Assembly (NCBI GenBank): GCA_937899715.1
Contig: CALCNX010000048.1
Coordinates: 74,501 to 138,500 of the forward strand
Source: an uncultured bacterium
Lineage (GTDB): Bacteria; Bacteroidota; Ignavibacteria; Kapaibacteriales; UBA4661
Length of the DNA stretch: 64,000 nt
Direction of reading: 5' to 3'
The translations under genes were made by a program, and so were the position numbers. Of this stretch, positions 8,855 through 17,013 are shown in pieces. The notes under the pieces were generated by a model. That model saw only the letters and a list, made by a program, of their open reading frames with translations, did not search any database and was not told the DNA's origin. How positions within the stretch are numbered: position 1 is the first letter of the stretch; each line of letters starts with the position of its first letter.

Positions 8855-10375
8855 ATGGCAATGGAAGCAAAAGAACAAGTTGCGACAGCCACTGCAGGAC
8901 ATACGAATGGGGCGGCATTGAATGGCTATCACGACAGCCCGTCGGCAAAGCCCGTCCGTGAGCCGCTCGTGCTGGGCAATAAAACCATACACCAAATTAC
9001 CGAAGACATCTGTGGTGTGGCAGAACAAAAAGCAACACCAAAGTTCTGGGCGGCGCTTCTGGCTTCAATGCTTGTGGCAGGCGCTGGCATCGGTGCTCTT
9101 ACCTACACTATTGCAGTCGGTATTGGCGTGTGGGGATTGAATAACACTATCGGTTGGGGCTGGGACATCACTAACTTCGTCTTCTGGGTCGGTATCGGTC
9201 ATGCCGGTACGCTCATTTCGGCGGTGCTGTTCCTCTTCCGTCAAAAATGGCGTACAGCCATTAACCGTTCGGCAGAAGCAATGACAATTTTTGCCGTCAT
9301 TAACGCGGCGGTCTTCGTGTTGACACATACCGGTCGCCCGTGGCTTGATTACTGGCTTTTGCCGTATCCGAACCAAATGAAAATGTGGGTAAACTTCCGC
9401 TCACCCCTTGAGTGGGACGTGTTTGCGGTGAGTACGTATTTCACCATTTCGCTTCTCTTCTGGTTTACGGGACTCGTTCCAGACCTTGCGTCGCTGCGCA
9501 ATCGTGCAAAATCAAAGATAGCAAAAGCGGGTTATACGATTTTCAGCCTCGGCTGGACAGGATCGACTCGCAGTTGGCATCATTATGAATTTGCGTATAT
9601 GATTTTTGCCGGACTTTCTACACCGCTCGTCCTCTCGGTACACTCTATCGTATCTTTTGACTTTGCGGTTTCGATTCTTCCCGGCTGGCACACGACTATC
9701 TTCCCACCATATTTCGTTGCGGGTGCTATTTTCTCCGGTTTTGCGATGGTGCTTACGCTTATGCTTGTAGCACGCGAGATTCTTGATTTGCATGATTACA
9801 TCACGCTCAAGCACATTGACAATATGAATAAAATCATTTTGGCAACGGGTATGATTGTTGGCTACGCATATGCGATGGAGTTTTTCATTGCGTGGTATAG
9901 CGGCAATCCCTATGAGCGCTTCGTGTTTATCAACCGTGCAACGGGCGATTATGCGTGGTCGTACTGGATGATGATGTCCTGTAACGTTTTTTCTCCGCAA
10001 TTCTTCTGGAATGCGAAATTGCGTCGCAATGTTTGGTTTACATTTGGATTATCTATTGTTGTGAATATCGGTATGTGGTTTGAGCGCTTCACGATTATTT
10101 CTACTTCGCTGCATCACGGCTATTTGCCCTCAAGCTGGCATTACTACACACCGACATGGGTGGAAATTACGATTTTCGTGGGTACATTCGGCTTGTTTAT
10201 GACGTTCTTTTTGCTGTTTGCTAAGTATCTGCCAATTATTGCGCTTGGCGAGATTAAATCAATCATGCCGGGTGCGCAGCCGAGTCATCACCATCACGAT
10301 GACCATGGTGAACATGGTGACTACTACCAAAGCGGGCACTATGTTGATGGTGCAGATGCGGTCAAAAAAGCATAA
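8855..10375 (+). CDS. actC: Alternative complex III subunit ActC, NrfD-like quinol-binding membrane subunit
   Basis: ActC (506 aa) is a polysulfide reductase NrfD-like integral membrane protein with about ten helices. It carries the likely quinol site of the complex and relays electrons to the iron-sulfur clusters of ActB. Typical stretches include WVGIGHAGTLISAVLFLFRQ and the later FFIAWYSGNPYE. The N-terminal 40 residues are a soluble extension. The C-terminus is strikingly His-rich (SHHHHDDHGEHGDYYQSGHY). Two ATG codons, at 8855 and 8861, are both possible starts. It follows actB by 52 bp and precedes actD by 38 bp. Confidence 0.95.
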   Translation: MAMEAKEQVATATAGHTNGAALNGYHDSPSAKPVREPLVLGNKTIHQITEDICGVAEQKATPKFWAALLASMLVAGAGIGALTYTIAVGIGVWGLNNTIGWGWDITNFVFWVGIGHAGTLISAVLFLFRQKWRTAINRSAEAMTIFAVINAAVFVLTHTGRPWLDYWLLPYPNQMKMWVNFRSPLEWDVFAVSTYFTISLLFWFTGLVPDLASLRNRAKSKIAKAGYTIFSLGWTGSTRSWHHYEFAYMIFAGLSTPLVLSVHSIVSFDFAVSILPGWHTTIFPPYFVAGAIFSGFAMVLTLMLVAREILDLHDYITLKHIDNMNKIILATGMIVGYAYAMEFFIAWYSGNPYERFVFINRATGDYAWSYWMMMSCNVFSPQFFWNAKLRRNVWFTFGLSIVVNIGMWFERFTIISTSLHHGYLPSSWHYYTPTWVEITIFVGTFGLFMTFFLLFAKYLPIIALGEIKSIMPGAQPSHHHHDDHGEHGDYYQSGHYVDGADAVKKA

Positions 10376-10413
10376 TTAACCATTAGAGATGAAACCATAA
10401 ATTTTTCAGAACT

Positions 10414-10977
10414 ATGAGTACAGTTGCACAAGGAAATGTTATTGCTGTGATGGGCGATTTCAAAGACCCCAACAAAGTAACAGCCGCTGCTAAGGGTATT
10501 CACGAAGCAGGCTTTACGAAATTTGACATTTATACACCCTACCCGGTTCACGGCTTAGAAAAAGCAATGGGTATGCCGAAAACAAGCCTTCCAAAGTTTG
10601 CGCTTGCGGGAGCTTTGTTTGGTCTTGCCAGCGCTTTTGCCCTTCAGTGGTGGACAGGTGCATTTGAATACAAACTTAACATCGGTGGCAAACCGCTCTT
10701 TGCACCGCAATTCGGAACACCCGTGTTTTTCGAGTTGACCGTATTGTGTACGGGTTTGACGGTGTTTTTCACTATGTTCGGTTATCTTTGCCGTCTTCCG
10801 AACTGGCACTCCAAATATCAGTACGATTCAGGTTTTCAAGCTGCGACCGATGATAACTTCTGTGTTGTATTGGAAGCAGACGACCCGCGCTTTACGACCG
10901 AAACAGCACAAGCATTGCTTGCTAAATTTGGTGCGGCAGATGTTCGTATCGTCCACGAAACTCTTGAACACGACTAA
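10414..10977 (+). CDS. actD: Alternative complex III subunit ActD (DUF3341)
   Basis: ActD (187 aa) is a DUF3341 membrane protein of the alternative complex III. It has a soluble N-terminal region resembling a small alpha/beta domain, with FDIYTPYPVHGLEKAMG around residues 37-53. Two hydrophobic helices follow (about 62-79 and 105-123), then a soluble C-terminal domain (ADDPRFTTETAQALLAKFGA). The order actC-actD-actE and the length match the family. Start at 10414 with CTATG context. In known structures ActD sits beside ActC in the membrane and has no redox cofactor. Confidence 0.93.
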   Translation: MSTVAQGNVIAVMGDFKDPNKVTAAAKGIHEAGFTKFDIYTPYPVHGLEKAMGMPKTSLPKFALAGALFGLASAFALQWWTGAFEYKLNIGGKPLFAPQFGTPVFFELTVLCTGLTVFFTMFGYLCRLPNWHSKYQYDSGFQAATDDNFCVVLEADDPRFTTETAQALLAKFGAADVRIVHETLEHD

Positions 10978-11008
10978 TTTTCCACCCTAAACTCCGTACA
11001 ATACAATC

Positions 11009-11668
11009 ATGGCTACAAACAAACGCAAATTTGGCTTTTGGTCGGTTGTGGGAATTGTCATATTCTCCCTTTTCTGGGTGGCATTACTCTCCGGTAATAT
11101 CCTCTGGACATCCGATACACCGCCGCTTCAGGTCATTGATGATATGGACAATCAGCCCAAAGTAAAAGGACAAGCACCGTCTTCGTTCTTTGCTGACGGC
11201 AAAGCCACACGCGACCCGATTGAATACACTGTTCCGCGCACGGGCACAAAATATAATGTCTCAATGGATGAAGCCGATACCAAAAATATCAATACCGTTC
11301 CCGCAACGCCCGAAGTGCTTGCTCGCGGCAAAAACCGCTTTGAGACAATGTGTACACCCTGCCACAATCACGATGGTAAAGGTAATGGCTTGGTTGTGCA
11401 AAAAGGCTTTGCCAATCCGCCAAGCCTTATGCGCCCTGAGGCAATTGCTTATACCGACGGAAAATTTTTCCATGTGATGAGCGCGGGTCAAAATATCATG
11501 TCCTCATACGCCGATAAACTCTCAGAACTTGACCGTTGGTGTATAGTGCATTACATTCGTGTTATGCAAAAAGGTGGAACCGTTCCTGCGGTTTCACAAT
11601 CCACCTCCCAATCTGATAAACAAACAACTGCCCAAGCTGGTACAGCAAAAACTGCATCCGCTCAATAA
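11009..11668 (+). CDS. actE: Alternative complex III subunit ActE, monoheme cytochrome c
   Basis: ActE (219 aa) has one N-terminal membrane anchor (about residues 10-32) and a periplasmic class I cytochrome c domain. The heme motif CTPCH is at Cys115-His119, followed by a DGKGNG loop. Candidate Met axial ligands lie in the FHVMSAGQNIMSS segment, and WCIVHYIRVMQ forms the C-terminal helix. It is expected to pass electrons from ActA hemes to the CuA site of the oxidase or to a soluble cytochrome c. The last 35 residues are Ser/Thr/Gln/Ala-rich and likely disordered. It lies between actD (31 bp) and actF. Confidence 0.93.
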   Translation: MATNKRKFGFWSVVGIVIFSLFWVALLSGNILWTSDTPPLQVIDDMDNQPKVKGQAPSSFFADGKATRDPIEYTVPRTGTKYNVSMDEADTKNINTVPATPEVLARGKNRFETMCTPCHNHDGKGNGLVVQKGFANPPSLMRPEAIAYTDGKFFHVMSAGQNIMSSYADKLSELDRWCIVHYIRVMQKGGTVPAVSQSTSQSDKQTTAQAGTAKTASAQ

Positions 11669-11707
11669 ACAGGCTTGAATCTGAAACTTCTAATCAATGA
11701 ACTTTCT

Positions 11708-12904
11708 ATGAATACCGTTATTATTGCCGATTCGAGCTTTGTGCAGAAACTGCGTATGTATTCGTTGATTGCTCTGGGCGTTGGCGCTCTGGGCTTAGCG
11801 GGTGCGGCAGTTTTTGATATGGGGCGCTTCTTGCAAGCATATTTGCTTGGCTATACCTACTTCGCAGGCATTACGATTGTTTCTATGTTCTTCTCCTCGC
11901 TGCAGTTCCTTGTGAATGCTGGCTGGAGCGCTCTGGTACGTCGTATTCCTGAAATTTTCGCAGGGTTTCTTCCTGTCGTTCTTATTGGCTTGATACCAAT
12001 GCTTGTGGATGTGTGGACTTCGCATAAGCTCTATCACTGGGCTGACCCTCAACTTTATGTGCCGGGACCTCATTTTGACGAAGTTCTTGCTTCCAAACAC
12101 GCTTTCCTCAATCCGACATTCTTCACTGTTCGTCTTGCCATTTATGCTCTGATTTGGTTCGTTACGTACCGTCTCATCATTGGTAACTCCTTTAAGCAAG
12201 ACGAAAGCACAACGGATTATACGCCAACGCGCACAAATATGAAGCGCTCTGCGCCCTTTGTGCTGCTGTTTGCCATGTCGCTCACCTTTGCAGGTTTTGA
12301 TTTGGTGATGTCGCTTGACCCACACTGGTTCAGCACGATGTTCGGCGTGTATTTCTTTGCCGGAAATTTTGTTTCGACGCTCTCGTTGATTGCCATTTTT
12401 ATTGTGAATCTGCGCCGACAAGGGCATTTGAAGGGCATTACCGACGAGCACTATCACGATATTGGCAAATTCATGTTTGCTTTTACCGTGTTCTGGACGT
12501 ACATCACCTTCTCGCAATACTTCCTTATCTGGTATGGCAATTTACCCGAAGAAACACTCTTCTTTATCCTGCGTGCGCATGGTAACTGGCAGTTCCTTGG
12601 ATATGCACTGGTCTTTGGGCATTTCATTGTTCCGTTTGTCACGTTGCTGACGCAGAACAACAAGCGCAACCCCGCCGTGCTTATCGGTGTTGGGTGCTGG
12701 ATTTTGTTCATGCACTTTATTGATTTGTCGTTCATTATTTTGCCGAATTTTAGTCCCACGCTTCGTATAGGTTGGCAAGAAATAACAGGCTGGCTCTTTT
12801 TTGCAGGCTTGTTCTTCTTTATGGTTACACGCCAGCTTGCAACCCGTTCTATCGTTGCTGTGAACGACCCGTACTTGAAAGAATCTCTGGAATTGGTTTC
12901 ATAA
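11708..12904 (+). CDS. actF: Alternative complex III subunit ActF, membrane subunit related to ActC
   Basis: ActF (398 aa) is a polytopic membrane protein with about ten hydrophobic segments, related in fold to NrfD/ActC, and completes the Act complex. Features include LSLDPHWFSTMFGVYFFAGN in the middle, TYITFSQYFLIWYGNLPEET, and LLLTQNNKR-like loop residues near position 320. I take the ATG at 11708 (CTATG context), because upstream codons add a non-hydrophobic leader absent from the family. The gene is followed by an intrinsic terminator at 12932, so the respiratory operon ends here. Confidence 0.93.
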   Translation: MNTVIIADSSFVQKLRMYSLIALGVGALGLAGAAVFDMGRFLQAYLLGYTYFAGITIVSMFFSSLQFLVNAGWSALVRRIPEIFAGFLPVVLIGLIPMLVDVWTSHKLYHWADPQLYVPGPHFDEVLASKHAFLNPTFFTVRLAIYALIWFVTYRLIIGNSFKQDESTTDYTPTRTNMKRSAPFVLLFAMSLTFAGFDLVMSLDPHWFSTMFGVYFFAGNFVSTLSLIAIFIVNLRRQGHLKGITDEHYHDIGKFMFAFTVFWTYITFSQYFLIWYGNLPEETLFFILRAHGNWQFLGYALVFGHFIVPFVTLLTQNNKRNPAVLIGVGCWILFMHFIDLSFIILPNFSPTLRIGWQEITGWLFFAGLFFFMVTRQLATRSIVAVNDPYLKESLELVS

Positions 12905-12931
12905 GCCATTCCATCTCATTCGTAACAATGA

Positions 12932-12970
12932 AAAGCTGCCTCCCAACATATTTGAGAGGCAGCTTTTTTT
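12932..12970 (+). terminator. Intrinsic terminator of the cox-act operon
   Basis: The stem AAAGCTGCCTC (12932-12942) pairs with GAGGCAGCTTT (12956-12966), and a T-run extends to 12970. It lies 27 bp after the actF stop and 16 bp before recX. Confidence 0.9.
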
Positions 12971-12986
12971 ATCGTCATTCGCAATT

Positions 12987-13691
12987 ATGAAGCATCATCC
13001 TGAAAAGCCTGTTCCATCAACGCTTCAAGCACCATATATTATTTCTTCCGTTGCGGCTCAAAAAAAGAACCCGGCGCGGTGCTCGGTATTCTTGAACGGC
13101 GAATTTGCTTTCGGTTGTACGATTGATACAGCTGTGCGATTCAACCTAATCAAAGGGCGAGAAATTTCGCAGCCAGAACTGGTGCGCTTACAAGAGCAAG
13201 AGGATATTATTATCCTCAAGCAAACTGCTCTGCGTTATGCCACCTACAAATCCCGCACGGCAGAAGAAGTGCGCCGGAAAATGCTCGACAAAGACTTTGC
13301 GCCGGAAGAGGCTGAATATGCCGTTCAGTTTTTGGAAGAGTTTGGTTACGTGGACGACCGCAAGTACGCACTGGCGTTCATCCACGAGACCATGAAGCGA
13401 AAGCCTGCCGGAGAAAGCAGGCTGCGGCAAGAACTACTGAAGCGCGGCGTTAGCAAGCACGTCGTTGAAGATGCGCTCACCCAAGCCTTTCCGCCGGAAA
13501 CTTCGCGTGAAACTGCTTTGGAAGCGGCTCTTGCTGCGGCGCAAAAAAAGATTCGTTCATTGGAGCGCAAAGACCCGTCCAAGCGCAAACAGGTACTCGT
13601 GGGGTATTTGCAGCGACAGGGCTTTTCTTGGGCGGTCATTAAAAATGTTCTTGCTGAAGTGCTTCAGGATGAGGCGGATGATGATGATTAG
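12987..13691 (+). CDS. recX: Regulatory protein RecX
   Basis: The 234-aa product matches RecX, the small helical protein that binds RecA filaments and limits recombination. Family features are the helical repeats with ALRYATYKSRTAEEVRRKM, GYVDDRKYALAFI and a final GFSWAVIKNVL-type repeat. The N-terminal 45 residues are a less conserved beta-rich extension (ARCSVFLNGEFAFGC) often seen in Bacteroidota RecX. It begins right after the terminator of the respiratory operon, so it likely has its own promoter. It is convergent with the enoyl-CoA hydratase gene 20 bp downstream. No recA gene is in the window. Confidence 0.88.
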   Translation: MKHHPEKPVPSTLQAPYIISSVAAQKKNPARCSVFLNGEFAFGCTIDTAVRFNLIKGREISQPELVRLQEQEDIIILKQTALRYATYKSRTAEEVRRKMLDKDFAPEEAEYAVQFLEEFGYVDDRKYALAFIHETMKRKPAGESRLRQELLKRGVSKHVVEDALTQAFPPETSRETALEAALAAAQKKIRSLERKDPSKRKQVLVGYLQRQGFSWAVIKNVLAEVLQDEADDDD

Positions 13692-13711
13692 AGTTGTAGA
13701 ATAAATTATTA

Positions 13712-14500
13712 TCATCGTCCGACGAACGTAGGCGCTTGCTTATTGGCAAAGGCAGCCAGTCCTATCATACAGTCTTCACTCGTCCCGGCGATTTCCTGCA
13801 TTTCAGCTTCGAGATTGAGCATATCTTCCAGTGAGCTATTCATTGCACGTTGGAGCATGGACTTCACGAGACCAAGCGTTTTTGTTGGTGCGGCTGCGAG
13901 GCGCTCGCCCATTGTTTTGAGTGCCGCTTCAAATTCCGTTGCTGCCACGACACGATTCACCAAGCCCATTTGAAGTGCTGTCGGGGCATCCATTGGTTCA
14001 TTGAGCGCAATAAATTCAAATGCTTTAGGGTAGCTCATCATGCGTGCAAAAAAGTATGTGCCACCCGAATCCGGCACAAGCGCAATCCCCGTAAAACCTT
14101 CCACCAAACGCGCATCGGCGCTCATAATGCGCATATCTGCCGCCAGACCAAGTGCCAGTCCTGCGCCCGCCGCTACGCCGTTAATTCCCGCCAGAATTGG
14201 CTTCGGAAGGTCGCGCATAGCGCGGATGATAGGATTGTAGCCATGCTGAATCATTCCTTGAAAATCAATTTTGCCATTTTTGCTGAGTCCAACGGCTTCC
14301 TTCAAATCCTGCCCCGAAGAAAATGCTTTACCATTGCCTGTGAGTACGACAGCTCGTACAGCGTCATTCTTGCCGGATTCCTGCATGGCATGGAGGAGAT
14401 CTTTTTTGAGTTGTCCGTTTAGTGCATTGTACACATCAGGGCGGTTCAGCGTGATAGTTGCCACGCCGTTTTCAATCGAATACGTGAGTGTTTCGTACAT
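13712..14500 (-). CDS. Enoyl-CoA hydratase/isomerase family protein, PaaG-like
   Basis: This crotonase-fold enzyme (262 aa) acts on acyl-CoA thioesters. The oxyanion-hole segments GKAFSSGQDL and GINGVAAGAGLALGLAADMR are clear. The catalytic region reads LVPDSGGTYF, with Asp where classical hydratases have Glu; that pattern and the length fit PaaG, the isomerase converting the phenylacetyl-CoA epoxide into oxepin-CoA. Other crotonase members share parts of this pattern, so I leave the symbol blank. I chose the ATG at 14500 because the protein then starts at the conserved YETLTYSIENGVATITLNRP region; longer starts add unconserved residues. paaN lies 16 kb away on the same strand, which supports but does not prove a phenylacetate role. 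Confidence 0.85.
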   Translation of the reverse strand: MYETLTYSIENGVATITLNRPDVYNALNGQLKKDLLHAMQESGKNDAVRAVVLTGNGKAFSSGQDLKEAVGLSKNGKIDFQGMIQHGYNPIIRAMRDLPKPILAGINGVAAGAGLALGLAADMRIMSADARLVEGFTGIALVPDSGGTYFFARMMSYPKAFEFIALNEPMDAPTALQMGLVNRVVAATEFEAALKTMGERLAAAPTKTLGLVKSMLQRAMNSSLEDMLNLEAEMQEIAGTSEDCMIGLAAFANKQAPTFVGR

Positions 14501-14614
14501 ACGAATTGGTCTCCTTGCCTTAGGAAAAGAAGGTCGGAAAATCGTGGATAATGAGACAGGAAAATTAGAGAAAAGCCACATCAATTCCAACGTTCATCGT
14601 TGAAAAGCTAAAAA

Positions 14615-15274
14615 TCACTTTTCGCCGAGAACAAGCGACACATTCAGCGCTACAAAACTACGGCTGATTTCGTTGGGGTCGCGTAGGAACACATTTGCCC
14701 AATAATATCGCATAGACACATCAGCACCAATGCCGAAAATAGTTGCTTCCACACCAAGTGCCGCGCTACCGCCTATTCTGCTGAGAGTGGCTCTGTTACT
14801 GATTAGTCCGCTTGGCTGCCCGTAATCATTGCCGGTAAGAATGAGATTGTAACTTGCTTCTCCCGCAACGTAAGCGTGAAGAATGAGCAAGGACAAAAAG
14901 CGATATTCAAAGCCGACACCAAGCGGAATGAACGTTTGCGAGACTTTCACGGATGTAGGCAAGGTAGGCTGCGAGGGGTCATAGACCGAGAAAATCGGCG
15001 TTTCAAATTGGTGCAATCCGCCCGAAAGCGTTATTCCACGCCCTTTGTCCAGCGAAAGCAGATACCGTGCCGAGATGTGATAGCCAAGGTTCTGAGCCTG
15101 CGAGACGGGATAGATAAACACCCCGCCCTGCGGCAGAGCAAAACGCACCGCCACAATCTGCTCGTACGGCGCAGAAATACCACCGCCAATGCGCAAACTT
15201 TGTGCGGGTGCGAGCAAAGGTAAAAGTGCGAACGATAGAACTAATGCGGACTTGAGAGCGAGAGAAATTTTCAT
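14615..15274 (-). CDS. Secreted, probably outer-membrane beta-barrel protein of unknown function
   Basis: The 219-aa product starts with a signal peptide (MKISLALKSALVLSFALLPL, cleavage near APAQ). The rest shows alternating hydrophobic and polar residues with repeated aromatic and Gly positions, typical of small outer-membrane beta-barrels, and ends in an amphipathic strand (FVALNVSLVLGEK). No enzyme motif is seen and I do not recognise a named family. It stands alone, divergent from the LolD-type ATPase gene (101 bp between starts), so the two may share a promoter region. Confidence 0.7.
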   Translation of the reverse strand: MKISLALKSALVLSFALLPLLAPAQSLRIGGGISAPYEQIVAVRFALPQGGVFIYPVSQAQNLGYHISARYLLSLDKGRGITLSGGLHQFETPIFSVYDPSQPTLPTSVKVSQTFIPLGVGFEYRFLSLLILHAYVAGEASYNLILTGNDYGQPSGLISNRATLSRIGGSAALGVEATIFGIGADVSMRYYWANVFLRDPNEISRSFVALNVSLVLGEK

Positions 15275-15375
15275 CTGGTTTATCCTTTGCGGCTTGTGTA
15301 AGAAAGTCCGATATTTGTGCCGGGTATTCTAAGAAAGCCCGTGGAATCGTTTTCGTTACAAACTGAGCAAGAATC

Positions 15376-16095
15376 ATGCCTACCCTTCTTCATGCAGAAA
15401 ACCTTGTCAAATCATACTCCTCAAGCACCAATGGCGAGAAAACAACAGTTCTGCGCGGTGTTTCGCTTGCTGTTGAGCAAGGTGAGATAATGGCTATTGT
15501 CGGCTCATCGGGTGCGGGCAAGAGTACACTTCTGCACTTGCTTGGTGCACTAGACGAACCGGACGAAGGCAAAATTACTTTGACGTATCACTTGGGATTA
15601 CAAGAAGGAGAAGCGAAAAATTACATTCGGCATAATTACGGGCAGTTGAGTGATATGGGTTTGGCGATGCTACGCAATTCTATGCTTGGCTTTATTTTTC
15701 AATTTCACCATCTCTTGCCCGAATTTACGGCTTTGGAAAATGTGATGATGCCTTCACTTATAGCGGGAGAATCGCACACTAAAGCCCGTGAGCAAGCCTT
15801 ACGGTTGCTTGACCGCGTAGGATTGTCCCATCGCCTTCAGAACAAGCCCGATGCGCTTTCCGGCGGTGAACAGCAGCGTGTCGCCTTTGCTCGTGCAATG
15901 GTGAATAGCCCGGTTCTCATCTTTGCCGACGAACCAACGGGTAATCTTGATGCCACCAACAGCGTAATGCTACTGGATTTGATGAAAGAATTCCGCAACG
16001 AAAACGGGCAGACGTTTGTGATTGTGACCCACAGCAGCGAGATAGCTGCGGGTGCTGATAGAACATTGCGGTTACACGGGGGAAAATTTGTCTAA
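15376..16095 (+). CDS. lolD: LolD/MacB-type ABC transporter ATP-binding protein
   Basis: The 239-aa ATPase belongs to the o228/LolD-MacB branch of ABC proteins that power lipoprotein release or tripartite efflux. It has Walker A GSSGAGKST (about residues 42-50), the LolD-typical FQFHHLLPEFTALENV, signature LSGGEQQRVAFAR, Walker B VLIFADEPTGNLD and a switch His in VIVTHSS. A somewhat longer segment than usual sits between Walker A and the Q-loop (TYHLGLQEGEAKNYIRHNYG). No LolC/E permease is adjacent. The only FtsX-type permease in the window is the ATPase-less one at 19702, on the opposite strand, which this protein could serve. LolD versus MacB-type ATPase cannot be settled from sequence alone. 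Confidence 0.85.
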   Translation: MPTLLHAENLVKSYSSSTNGEKTTVLRGVSLAVEQGEIMAIVGSSGAGKSTLLHLLGALDEPDEGKITLTYHLGLQEGEAKNYIRHNYGQLSDMGLAMLRNSMLGFIFQFHHLLPEFTALENVMMPSLIAGESHTKAREQALRLLDRVGLSHRLQNKPDALSGGEQQRVAFARAMVNSPVLIFADEPTGNLDATNSVMLLDLMKEFRNENGQTFVIVTHSSEIAAGADRTLRLHGGKFV

Positions 16096-16389
16096 TCACA
16101 AGTGGAAATGTACAAGGGAAGTATTTTCGGTTTTATAGTTGCATTTTGCCCGAAAATGTTATAGATTTCGCTCGGTCATATTACGCTGTCCTCTCAGGCA
16201 TAAGATTATTGTCACCACGTTTATTTATTGGCTGTTATTTTCAAATGAAACCACGTAGTGCTGTTAAGCAAAGTGGAGCTACTGGAGGTTTTGCCACAAT
16301 CATTGCGATTTATCATCACGATATTGTGCGCAAGTGTGTTGTCTTTCTATTTAATTCCTTCTTTATTTTCTGTGTGAATGGAGTATTAT
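16096..16389. other. Intergenic region, 294 bp, no gene supported
   Basis: An open frame at 16146-16397 runs through it but overlaps the next gene's start and has no family features. I see no hairpin, tRNA or repeat. It probably holds the promoter of the gene at 16390. Confidence 0.5.
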
Positions 16390-16926
16390 ATGGCTGAAGT
16401 AAAAGGCAAATTTATCATGCTGGCAGGAAGTCTTATGACCCTGTACAAAGATGGCTTGGCTGAGGCAAACAAAGGGCTTATGGCAAAAACGGGCAAAACG
16501 TTTGCAGAGCTTGACCCAGAGGGATGGTATGACACCAGTCTTTTCAATTTGTTTATGGAAACGTATGCACGGTATTCGGTTTCCGGCGATAGAGCTATCG
16601 TAACGCTGGGTCGTAACGTCTATCCGACTATTAAAAAAAGTGCGGGGCTGCCGCCACACCTGAAGACACCTCTGGACTTTATCAAGTTTGAAGCGGATGG
16701 TTTCTTGGCAAATCATCGAGGAAGCGATGTGCAGCCACGAAAATTTATTTCGGCAAAGGACGGCGATGTCTTGGTGCAAGCACCTGCACCCGGATACAAT
16801 CCCAAACTTTATGAAGGTGTTTTTCTCGGTATCTTGGAAATGAGTGGTGTCAAAATCGGTAATGTCGTGCAAACAAAGGCACGCGCAAAAGGTGACTCAA
16901 CTGATGAGTTCCATATTACGTGGTAA
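16390..16926 (+). CDS. Uncharacterised cytosolic protein, weak resemblance to HNOB/V4R-like domains
   Basis: The 178-aa product has no signal peptide or membrane helix. It begins MAEVKGKFIMLAGSLM and continues with an alpha/beta pattern. Features such as GWYDTSLFNLFMETYARYSVSG and the middle TLGRNVYPTIKKSAGLPPHL faintly recall heme-NO-binding-like or V4R/DUF2378 sensor domains, but no heme ligand or other decisive residue can be fixed, so this is a weak hint only. An ATG at 16378 would add four residues. The gene is monocistronic, ending at a bidirectional terminator shared with leuB. Confidence 0.65.
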   Translation: MAEVKGKFIMLAGSLMTLYKDGLAEANKGLMAKTGKTFAELDPEGWYDTSLFNLFMETYARYSVSGDRAIVTLGRNVYPTIKKSAGLPPHLKTPLDFIKFEADGFLANHRGSDVQPRKFISAKDGDVLVQAPAPGYNPKLYEGVFLGILEMSGVKIGNVVQTKARAKGDSTDEFHITW

Positions 16927-16959
16927 ATAAAAACCACGGCAAAAAAAATCGAACAAAAT

Positions 16960-16997
16960 AAAAGCCGCCCTACATCAGATGTAGAGCGGCTTTTTCT
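16960..16997. terminator. Bidirectional terminator between the 16390 gene and leuB
   Basis: The stem AAAGCCGC (16961-16968) with GCGGCTTT (16986-16993), extended by CTAC/GTAG inside, has T-runs on both strands. It lies between convergent genes and suits both. Confidence 0.88.
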
Positions 16998-17013
16998 TTG
17001 ATGCGAGACAAAT

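Noticed and set aside
16146..16397. Possible small gene before the 16390 gene
   Set aside because: Overlaps the next start, no motif, no plausible signal peptide or start context.
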